Positions 1 to 6,071 of a DNA stretch of 7,480 nucleotides are shown here, piece after piece (position 1 is the stretch's first letter; each line of letters opens with the position of its first letter). Where the stretch lies: positions 18,793 to 26,272 of the forward strand of contig JAEMTJ010000018.1 in NCBI GenBank assembly GCA_016462375.1. The letters run 5' to 3'. Both the position numbers and the translations under genes were made by a program. This DNA comes from Rhodoluna sp. (GTDB lineage: Bacteria > Actinomycetota > Actinomycetes > Actinomycetales > Microbacteriaceae). The notes beneath the pieces were generated by a model that made no database searches, was not told where the DNA came from, and saw only the letters and a program-made list of their open reading frames with translations.

Positions 1-867
1 GTCCTGCACTTTCTACAGAGTTTGGGGCAAATATCAGACGGGCGCAGTATTGACGACATGTTACTTCGCAACAACTTCATGGCTGCGTGGGCACTGTTTG
101 GAGTGATTACGTTCTTGATTGAGTTCTCAATCAGCAACCGTCACAAAGCACTAACCTTTGTGAGCCTCGGTCTGAGCATTCTTACCATCACACTTTCAAA
201 ATCTGCGGGAATAATCTTCGCCTCTGTTGCCGTAATCTTGGCAGCAATCGTCTTGTTGGTCTCTGAGGGTAAAGATCGCGAGACCAGACATAGGTATTAC
301 CGAATAGCTTGGGTGGCAGCTGGAAGCGCTGGATTCTTAGTACTGATTTTTAGAAGAGCAGTCTTTGAATTTTTAGGCAAGAGCCCAGATATGACTCATC
401 GAAGCGATATCTGGAGAAAGGTATTGTCCTTCATTTCAGAGCGACCGCTTGAAGGCTGGGGTTTCACAGGAGTCTGGGTGCCGGGCGTTGAGCCTTTCTC
501 TGGCCTAGTGGTAATCAACGGAATTGAGTATTTCCAAGCTCACAATACTTACTTGGACATCTGGCTACAGCTTGGATTAGTGGGCCTCATCCTGTTTTTG
601 GTTCTCTTTACTAGAGCATTTGTGAAGACTTGGCGTTTGGGAGTCCATCGCAGCAATGCCCTATACCTCTGGCCGATCTTGATCCTTGTTGCTCAATTAA
701 TTCGGGGAATCACTGAATCTAGATTGCTGATTCAATCTGCAATGTTGATGTTGATTATCTTTACCGTGAAGGCTTATGACCCAGAGCACATGCTCGAGGA
801 GAACTCCAAAGAGCCTAAATTAGCAACCCTTCGTAAGCATCCAATAACCAAACTAAAAAAACGCTAA
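1..867 (+). CDS. O-antigen ligase / Wzy polymerase family membrane protein (5'-partial)
   Basis: The reading frame is open from base 1 to a TAA at 865-867 (288 residues visible), so the start lies outside the window; the TTG at 22 is only an internal codon. Proteins of this family join or transfer lipid-linked glycan chains on the outer face of the cytoplasmic membrane. Numbering from that TTG, hydrophobic segments lie near 20-38, 43-59, 62-80, 95-110, 182-198 and 212-248. Between them is a large polar loop typical of the Wzy_C region: an HRSDIW motif (126-131), RPLEGWGF (141-148), then AHNTYLDIWLQLGLVG (173-188), matching the family's R-x-x-x-W ... P-x-G-x-G ... HN-x-Y-L pattern. The LSKSAG stretch (58-63) resembles the family's Ser-Arg-rich motif. 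The tail (252-281) is charged and Lys-rich, probably cytoplasmic. Full-length members usually have about 400-450 residues, so roughly a third is missing. Sequence alone does not separate polymerase from ligase. It converges on the LysM gene and overlaps its end by 4 bases. Confidence 0.85.
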   Translation, partial: VLHFLQSLGQISDGRSIDDMLLRNNFMAAWALFGVITFLIEFSISNRHKALTFVSLGLSILTITLSKSAGIIFASVAVILAAIVLLVSEGKDRETRHRYYRIAWVAAGSAGFLVLIFRRAVFEFLGKSPDMTHRSDIWRKVLSFISERPLEGWGFTGVWVPGVEPFSGLVVINGIEYFQAHNTYLDIWLQLGLVGLILFLVLFTRAFVKTWRLGVHRSNALYLWPILILVAQLIRGITESRLLIQSAMLMLIIFTVKAYDPEHMLEENSKEPKLATLRKHPITKLKKR

Positions 868-3602
868 GGCAGCTTGATGACCTGACCGATTGAGATGCGG
901 TTGGCATTGGTAATCGAATTCAACTGCATCAGTACTTGAACGGTTGTTCTGAACTTGAGCGCAATCGAACTCAAAGAATCACCAGAGACGATGGTGTATG
1001 ACTTGGCTTGAGGGCCAGGAACATCTGGCTTACTTGCAATCACTACTTCCGGCCCTAGTGTCAAGTTGTCCAAGAAACTCTGTGACACCCAAGTGATGGC
1101 TGCGCCAGATAGGTTGTCTGCCTTGTAGTCGGCCAGATTCCTGAACGGGAGCTTCTTGCCCTTGGAGACTTTATAGGCCTTGTATTTAGTTTTCTTGGTC
1201 AAAGGATCTTTCGTCATAAGCCCAACGTAGTGGCCGAAGGATAAGCCTGAAATATCTGCATCAAGCAGTGCGCAGGTTTCTCCACTTAGGCTCGTCGCTC
1301 TGCCTGGATAGTCTTTTGCAACATTTGCATCAACAAGATATAACTTTGTGTCAGCAACGATGTATAGCCTGCCCCTGCATCTGAGTTTGTATGAACCAAG
1401 CTCTTCAGTATCGCCATAACCAACTAGTTGTAATGTTGACAGCAATCTTGGCGTTGGCAAATTTAGTTGCATCGAAGTTGAGCCTATGGTTACCAATCGG
1501 CTCTTGCCATCGATGATGCCAACCTGTGCGCTCTTCTTGTTCTTAACTATTACGCCCTTGGGCAGAATCATCACACTCTTAGGAATCAGCTCTAATGCGC
1601 TTGGTGAAATAGTCAAAACCCCTGTATCGCTCATGCCCGTGGCAAGCGCGACTCTATCGGCAGAATTAAAGGTAGCTCTGACTGTTCCATCTTTTAGCAA
1701 GTAGATTGTGGTTTGACCTTTTGCCCTGATGTAGTCAAAACCTTCAATTAACTCAACGATGCTCGGAATGCTAGCTCGCAGCGAGTTTGTTATTGGGGTT
1801 GCTTGATTCACCCAGTCAGAGTTGTCTGTTACCGGGATAAAGCCTGAATTGGTTAGCAAAAAGCGTTGAGCACTTTCATCAACGACCAATGATGAGATGG
1901 GCGAAACCGCCGCAATGTTGCTTAGACCAAGAGAACTTAGAGTTCCTGTTGAAGTAGTGAACCATTGACTGAAATCGACATCAGTTCTCGTCGCAGTTTG
2001 AATGTCGAAATATTTACCATCAACAATTACTCCTTGTCTTTGAAGATCTCGATTTACAAAGAGACTGCCGTCTTTAGCAATCGGCTCTCCCCAAGGTAGA
2101 TAACTGTAAGAAGCTATGGTCAAAGGCGACGGCGCTTTATAGACGATTTTCTCATCGGCCAGGGATGCGTTATCTAAAACTTCGTGTTTGAGGCCTGCTG
2201 AAATGTAATAGCGAGTCCCGTCAGCATTCACAATCATTGATGAAATTCCCGTAGTCGCTGCGGTGAAGCGAACTGTGGTTAAGGCATTCAGCTTGTCATC
2301 AGCTGTGGCAGTTGCCTTATCGCAGCTAAAGCCCATCGACGTCGCTCTCGCACAATCCAACGGGAACTTGGTAGTGGCGTTGACCAAGTAATACGAAGCC
2401 GTTGCGGGAGCAACGGGGATGCTCTTAACAACTCCCGTGATATCAGGTCTAAAGGCTCCTGTTGGCAATGCGTCCAGCTGCACCTGGGTTAGCTGAACAG
2501 CTGTGGCACAGTTCAACCCCATGTTTGTTGCTTGATCGCAGTTAGCAATCAAATACTTCTTGCCACCACTTATAAAGAAATACGTGCTGACACTATTTAC
2601 CGGTGCGGTTTTTATGATCCTGGTCATTGCAATGCCGGTCTTGAATGAATCTAAATACTCGGTTGAAATTTCACCCAGTGGTCCAAGCGGCGCTAGATCG
2701 GTTACCAATTCTGGATCAGTAATTGGATACTTGATGTCATTCGATATGAAGTATGGGTCACTGGTAGAGCTCTTGAGTAAGAAACCGCCGCCGATGGGTG
2801 AACCAAACCAATCCCAGTAAAAGCGCCAGAAGTTCCTGTTGCCATATGCTGAACAGCTGTCTCCCGTGCCCCTGAGATTACTAAGAGAAGCCTGGTTTGG
2901 GGTGAAAGGTGTGTAGTAATACAAGTTAGCCGTTGCTTGGCTCTTTAGCGTGAAAGATTTTCTTCCACAGTTTCGGGAAGAATCAGGATGATAAGAAATG
3001 GAGATGACCTTGCCAGGTCGAAGATATGTGAAAGATCCGTTTGGGTCTCCGTACCACTGAAATTGCCCAGCAGCCTTATAAAGCTGATTGAATAACCCGG
3101 TCCAGACTTTTCCACAAATACCTGGATCACTATCAGGGCAGCCGTAACCCATCGCAGCTTTATACATATAAGCCGATGGGATGCTGGACTGGACTAAACC
3201 CTGTTCCTTTTGCAGTGTTACTAAAAGCACTCTCGGGTTAATACCACAGGCTCTAGCGATGTCGTAGATTATCTGAGCACCTGAGATGTTCGTCTTGGCG
3301 GGCATCGCTGCACATTTGCCAGGATCGGCAACTTTTGCTGGTGTGTCAGCTTTGTAGTTTTTTAGACATGGCATTCCAGTTGAGCCAGACTTGCAAACCG
3401 GAACCTGAGACTCTAGGAACCTTTGAATTTCTTCAACGGTCATGGTGCCAAAATCAAAGAACACACTGTCGCTGATGATTAGACCCGGATCAAACTTTGA
3501 TCCATCTAAAGCAGTTGCTGATGTTATCGCGGTCAGACTAAGTGAGGTTAGCAACAGTGCAACTGTTGCAACCCAAAACTTAGTTAGCCGCTTGAAAACC
3601 AC
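864..3602 (-). CDS. secreted LysM protein with lysozyme-like N-terminal region and long repeat region
   Basis: This 912-residue protein starts at a GTG and ends at TAG. Residues 1-31 form a Sec signal peptide (KRLTK, hydrophobic core 11-28, likely cut near Ala29-Ala31; no lipobox). Residues 40-272 resemble the N-terminal module of actinobacterial proteins often labelled 'hemagglutinin'. The stretch IIYDIARACGINPRVLLVTLQKEQGLV (111-137, shown here only as an identifier of the helix pair) recalls the catalytic helix of soluble lytic transglycosylases, with Glu133 as candidate acid, followed by AAMGYGCPD (149-157). Eight cysteines (70, 79, 97, 119, 155, 163, 212, 250) suggest disulfides. Residues 280-840 contain about nine diverged units with a 'YxISxGxKYxI'-like beta core (near 284, 342, 404, 465, 525, 581, 634, 694, 747). 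Residues 868-911 are a single LysM domain (YTIVSGDSLSSIALKF ... IGQVIKL), which binds peptidoglycan or chitin-like glycans. It is the last gene of the minus-strand operon, abutting the lipoprotein gene. A wall-bound muralytic or adhesive role is inferred; activity is unproven. Confidence 0.85.
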   Translation of the reverse strand: MVFKRLTKFWVATVALLLTSLSLTAITSATALDGSKFDPGLIISDSVFFDFGTMTVEEIQRFLESQVPVCKSGSTGMPCLKNYKADTPAKVADPGKCAAMPAKTNISGAQIIYDIARACGINPRVLLVTLQKEQGLVQSSIPSAYMYKAAMGYGCPDSDPGICGKVWTGLFNQLYKAAGQFQWYGDPNGSFTYLRPGKVISISYHPDSSRNCGRKSFTLKSQATANLYYYTPFTPNQASLSNLRGTGDSCSAYGNRNFWRFYWDWFGSPIGGGFLLKSSTSDPYFISNDIKYPITDPELVTDLAPLGPLGEISTEYLDSFKTGIAMTRIIKTAPVNSVSTYFFISGGKKYLIANCDQATNMGLNCATAVQLTQVQLDALPTGAFRPDITGVVKSIPVAPATASYYLVNATTKFPLDCARATSMGFSCDKATATADDKLNALTTVRFTAATTGISSMIVNADGTRYYISAGLKHEVLDNASLADEKIVYKAPSPLTIASYSYLPWGEPIAKDGSLFVNRDLQRQGVIVDGKYFDIQTATRTDVDFSQWFTTSTGTLSSLGLSNIAAVSPISSLVVDESAQRFLLTNSGFIPVTDNSDWVNQATPITNSLRASIPSIVELIEGFDYIRAKGQTTIYLLKDGTVRATFNSADRVALATGMSDTGVLTISPSALELIPKSVMILPKGVIVKNKKSAQVGIIDGKSRLVTIGSTSMQLNLPTPRLLSTLQLVGYGDTEELGSYKLRCRGRLYIVADTKLYLVDANVAKDYPGRATSLSGETCALLDADISGLSFGHYVGLMTKDPLTKKTKYKAYKVSKGKKLPFRNLADYKADNLSGAAITWVSQSFLDNLTLGPEVVIASKPDVPGPQAKSYTIVSGDSLSSIALKFRTTVQVLMQLNSITNANRISIGQVIKLP
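894..930. other. inverted repeat just inside the 3' end of the LysM gene
   Basis: GATGCGGTTG (894-903) and CAACTGCATC (921-930) can pair over 10 bases around a 17-base loop; on the plus strand the single mismatch becomes a G-U wobble, on the minus strand an A-C mismatch. It begins 26 bases after the stop of the plus-strand polysaccharide gene and so could help end that transcript inside the convergent gene. No T-run follows, and the stretch also codes for LysM residues, so chance is quite possible. Confidence 0.25.
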
Positions 3603-4082
3603 TTAGATAGTCACCGAGCTTGGAGCGGAGACTCCATAGTATTTCGTGGACTCGTAGGTAACAGTTATGCTGCCCTGTCCTGCGGGTAATCCACCAAGGT
3701 TTATTTCCATTGGATGACACTGAGTATTGGCCGCATTTGATTCAGCAGTTTGACTTACTTTAACTGTTTTAGAACCACTGGTGAAGGTAGCCGTGCATGT
3801 TCCACCATCTTCACTGAAGTTAGAGATCTGAGCAATCACCTGAATCACTCCATTTGGTGAATCAACATATGCGTCAACGATTTCGACAGTTGCCTCTGCC
3901 TTATCGGTCGGTGTTGGGCTAGTGGTCTCAGTGTCAGTTGGGTCTGGAGTTGAGGTTCCTGTTGATGTCTTGGTTGGGCTTGGGCTATCTGTAGGTTTAC
4001 CCCAGTTTGGATACAAAAACGAGCAGCCACTGAGAACTGCAACCAACAAAACGGCTAAGGTGATTAAAGGTAACTTCTTCAT
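3603..4082 (-). CDS. small lipoprotein with Pro/Thr/Ser-rich linker and Ig-like C-terminal domain
   Basis: This 159-residue protein starts at ATG and ends at TAA. Residues 1-19 are a lipoprotein signal peptide (MKKLPLITLAVLLVAVLSG) with lipobox L17-S18-G19-C20, so the mature protein should be lipid-anchored through Cys20 on the outer face of the membrane. Residues about 30-62 are a low-complexity linker of Pro, Thr, Ser and Asp, the kind of stalk that spans the cell wall and may be O-mannosylated in Actinobacteria. Residues 63-159 alternate polar and hydrophobic residues (ATVEIVDAYVD, GVIQVIAQISNF, GSITVTYEST), suggesting a beta-sandwich resembling an Ig or FxLYD-like fold, with Cys96 and Cys122 able to form one disulfide. 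I do not recognise a named family or catalytic motif. No strong Shine-Dalgarno is seen upstream. It lies 55 bases after the LCP gene and 0 bases before the LysM gene, so it may serve as a membrane partner of the latter; that role is inferred. Confidence 0.8.
   Translation of the reverse strand: MKKLPLITLAVLLVAVLSGCSFLYPNWGKPTDSPSPTKTSTGTSTPDPTDTETTSPTPTDKAEATVEIVDAYVDSPNGVIQVIAQISNFSEDGGTCTATFTSGSKTVKVSQTAESNAANTQCHPMEINLGGLPAGQGSITVTYESTKYYGVSAPSSVTI
3611..3615 (-). promoter_or_regulatory. ribosome binding site of the LysM protein gene
   Basis: GGTGA lies 8 bases before the GTG start at 3602-3600, inside the last codons of the lipoprotein gene. It supports the GTG start, which directly follows the lipoprotein's TAA stop (TAAGTG). 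The signal peptide begins properly from this start. Confidence 0.5.
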
Positions 4083-4096
4083 GTTTTTAGACTAAC

Positions 4097-4126
4097 TTTC
4101 AGAGTCCAATAAAGCACTCTTTGAAA
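4097..4126. other. imperfect inverted repeat between LCP and lipoprotein genes
   Basis: The 55-base gap 4083-4137 holds an inverted repeat: TTTCAGAGT (4097-4105) and ACTCTTTGAAA (4116-4126) can pair over nine bases with a two-base bulge (4121-4122) and a 10-base loop. No T-run follows on the minus strand, so it is not a standard intrinsic terminator. It could act as an mRNA stability or processing element, or be chance. I see no convincing -35/-10 promoter pair here. Confidence 0.3.
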
Positions 4127-4137
4127 CTGGGAGAAGC

Positions 4138-5520
4138 CTATTTATACTTTCGCAATTTCACGGCTATCAAGTGCCTCATCAGGAAGAAGTCGGGGTTATC
4201 AGCCTGAATAGTTGGATAAGACAACTGCAAACTCTTTAGACCTTTTGACTTAGCTTTCAGAGCTAAATCAATCAATTCTCCAACTGATCCACTAGGAATA
4301 TCGGTTCTAATCAACTTTGCGCTAGCTCCAGCAATAGCACCAAAGCGCAAAACTAGTGTTGGTAGATCAATCTTTTTCAAAATAATTGTTTCGACTTCAC
4401 GCTGACGCTTCATTCGGTCATAGTCATTCGTATTGTGACGAGACCTGGCATACCAGAGCGCAGTTCTTCCATCCATGTGCTGTTTACCCTTTTCGATCCA
4501 GCTCATGGCATCAGGGCAAATGGATTCGTGTTCGTTATCTGCCGGATAGCAATCCTCATGGCCACCAATCGGTAGTGCTTTCTTCACGTTCACATCAATG
4601 CCGCCGAGAGCATCAACTAGACCAGTAAATGACTTCATGTTGATAAGAACATACGCATCAATCTTTAGACCGGTAACCCACTGAACTGCAGACTTTGTTG
4701 CTTCAATACCAGAAGTGGACGCGTGTTTTTGGGCATCTGGATAAAGGTATGAGTAGTTATCAATTGTTGATTTGTATATAGCATTCAACATACATTCGCC
4801 ACCGCAGTCATGGTTGAAACCATAAGGAAAAACTTTACGGATTGGAGTGCCCCTGGTGAACTGAATATGAGTGAGATTTCGAGGAAGTGCGATGTTAACT
4901 GTTTCACCGGTCGTTGCAGAAATACTCATCACAGCAATGCTGTCTGGACGCAGTCCAAAACGATCAGAGCCTGAATCTCCACCCAATAGAAGAATGTTGT
5001 ATCGGCCTTTATGTTGCTGCAAAGAGCCGGATTCGGTAAAGATGTTTGAAAAGAAATTACTTGCACTAATTGTTGTTGAACCAATTGTGCCAACCAGTAA
5101 CGAGCTAAACAGTGCGGTGATGGTTAGCGCTACCAAGACTATTGGCCTAGCAGTGCCCAAAGTATTAGGTCTAATTAACCGCAACGAATCTAAAGAGAGA
5201 ATCACCAGTAGAAACGCGTAGCCGATAAAGAGAATTCCCAGCGGAATAGCTATGAATGCTGTGGTGAAGATACTGAATAGGGCAATCTTGTAAACGAGCG
5301 CTAATAGCAGGCTCAGAATTAAAAAGCCCCAGAAACCAAATGTGAAAAATAGACCTAATCTGCCTAATTTTCTGTTGCCTGCAACAACCTGGGCAGAACC
5401 TGGCACAAACAAATTCAGGACAATAAGCCACCATGCACGTTTAGACATTTGTTTGGAACTTGCCCGATCAACATCACGAAAAGGCGTATTGATCTCGCCG
5501 TCAGCGCTACGACGACTCAT
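4138..5520 (-). CDS. LCP (LytR-CpsA-Psr) family glycopolymer-peptidoglycan transferase
   Basis: LCP proteins transfer polyprenyl-phosphate-linked glycopolymers (teichoic acid, arabinogalactan or capsule) to peptidoglycan outside the membrane. This one has 460 residues. Residues 1-28 are a charged cytoplasmic tail. Residues 30-147 carry four or five hydrophobic segments (about 30-47, 54-77, 80-98, 97-116, 126-147), including LNLFVPGSAQVVAGNRKLG (35-53). The LCP domain spans about 173-385: NILLLGGDSG (175-184), RPDSIAVMSI (191-200, with Arg191 and Asp193), ALPRNL (211-216), LNAIY (245-249), the VDALGGIDVNV strand (302-312), and ALWYARSR...DYDRMKRQREV (354-376), which supplies the conserved Arg/Asp residues that bind the pyrophosphate and metal in this family. 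Cys239/Cys243 and Cys324/Cys335 may form disulfides. A short C-terminal extension (386-460) follows. Its ATG overlaps the purE TGA (ATGA), suggesting translational coupling. The polymer it handles cannot be told from sequence; the nearby Wzy-type gene suggests a surface polysaccharide. Confidence 0.92.
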   Translation of the reverse strand: MSRRSADGEINTPFRDVDRASSKQMSKRAWWLIVLNLFVPGSAQVVAGNRKLGRLGLFFTFGFWGFLILSLLLALVYKIALFSIFTTAFIAIPLGILFIGYAFLLVILSLDSLRLIRPNTLGTARPIVLVALTITALFSSLLVGTIGSTTISASNFFSNIFTESGSLQQHKGRYNILLLGGDSGSDRFGLRPDSIAVMSISATTGETVNIALPRNLTHIQFTRGTPIRKVFPYGFNHDCGGECMLNAIYKSTIDNYSYLYPDAQKHASTSGIEATKSAVQWVTGLKIDAYVLINMKSFTGLVDALGGIDVNVKKALPIGGHEDCYPADNEHESICPDAMSWIEKGKQHMDGRTALWYARSRHNTNDYDRMKRQREVETIILKKIDLPTLVLRFGAIAGASAKLIRTDIPSGSVGELIDLALKAKSKGLKSLQLSYPTIQADNPDFFLMRHLIAVKLRKYK

Positions 5521-6011
5521 AGCTGCGATTTTAGGTTCTGGTTCTTAATCTCAACCTGATCGGCAAGGGAACTGCTAAAAGCCTCTAGAGCAGCTGCAAC
5601 TTTCTCATCGTAAGCACCAATAATTCTGGCAGCCAGAATGCCCGCGTTTCGAGCGCCGTCGATTGAAACTGTCGCCACAGGAATTCCTGCAGGCATCTGG
5701 ACAATAGACAACAGTGAGTCGATACCATCAAGATTCTTTAGCTTCACCGGAACTCCAATAACGGGAAGTCTAGAGACTGAAGCAATCATGCCGGGCAGAT
5801 GTGCAGCTCCGCCAGCACCGGCAATTATGACCTTTATTCCTCGACCAGCTGCTGCTTTACCCCACTCGATCATTCGATCTGGTGTGCGATGAGCAGAAAG
5901 AACTTCAACCTCATACTCGATACCGAATTCTTTGAGGGCCAGAGCAGCAGCACTCATGATTGCCCAATCGCTATCTGAGCCCATAATCACTCCAACAATG
6001 GGTGCAGTCAT
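5517..6011 (-). CDS. purE: 5-(carboxyamino)imidazole ribonucleotide mutase PurE (class I)
   Basis: PurE converts N5-carboxyaminoimidazole ribonucleotide (N5-CAIR) to 4-carboxyaminoimidazole ribonucleotide (CAIR) in de novo purine synthesis, in the cytoplasm. The 164-residue protein has the full family length and all hallmarks: GSDSDW (11-16), SAHRTP (39-44) with the catalytic His41, the GAGGAAHLPG loop (65-74), and QMPAGIPVATV followed by the NAG segment near residues 108-125. The presence of purK upstream and the bacterial-type motifs indicate a class I enzyme working with PurK rather than a direct AIR carboxylase. The C-terminal 20 residues are polar and variable. The start is ATG, preceded by a strong Shine-Dalgarno. 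The gene lies 60 bases after purK and its TGA overlaps the LCP start codon by 4 bases. Confidence 0.97.
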   Translation of the reverse strand: MTAPIVGVIMGSDSDWAIMSAAALALKEFGIEYEVEVLSAHRTPDRMIEWGKAAAGRGIKVIIAGAGGAAHLPGMIASVSRLPVIGVPVKLKNLDGIDSLLSIVQMPAGIPVATVSIDGARNAGILAARIIGAYDEKVAAALEAFSSSLADQVEIKNQNLKSQL

Positions 6012-6015
6012 GGTT

Positions 6016-6021
6016 TCTCCT
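6016..6021 (-). promoter_or_regulatory. strong ribosome binding site of purE
   Basis: AGGAGA, reading on the minus strand, lies about 5 bases before the purE ATG at 6011-6009. It is the clearest Shine-Dalgarno in the window and fixes the start. It suggests that purE is translated independently despite the 60-base gap from purK. Confidence 0.8.
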
Positions 6022-6071
6022 AGATTCTTGATTACTTCTGCAAGTCTAGATTTACCAACCGCGAAATCAGG

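Noticed and set aside
1486..1704. 72-codon plus-strand open frame inside the LysM gene
   Set aside because: It lies opposite a well-supported secreted protein, has no Shine-Dalgarno or family likeness, and is best seen as a shadow frame.
2560..2820. 86-codon plus-strand open frame inside the LysM gene
   Set aside because: It overlaps the repeat region of the minus-strand gene throughout and shows no domain of its own.
3902..3990. DNA tandem repeat in the lipoprotein linker
   Set aside because: The Pro/Thr/Ser bias gives a repetitive look, but no exact repeat unit of useful length is present.
3845..4042. 65-codon minus-strand frame overlapping the lipoprotein gene
   Set aside because: Its Gln/Pro-rich sequence is what the Pro/Thr/Ser-coding repeat gives in another frame; the lipoprotein frame has a signal peptide and lipobox.
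4871..5221. 116-codon plus-strand frame opposite the LCP gene
   Set aside because: The LCP motifs on the minus strand are unmistakable; this antisense frame has no recognisable features.
6020..6052. CTAGATT direct repeat (6020-6026 and 6046-6052), also a CTAGA/TCTAG inverted pair, in the purK-purE gap
   Set aside because: It is too short to be an operator or terminator claim; there is no T-run and no known purine-regulator site that I recognise.
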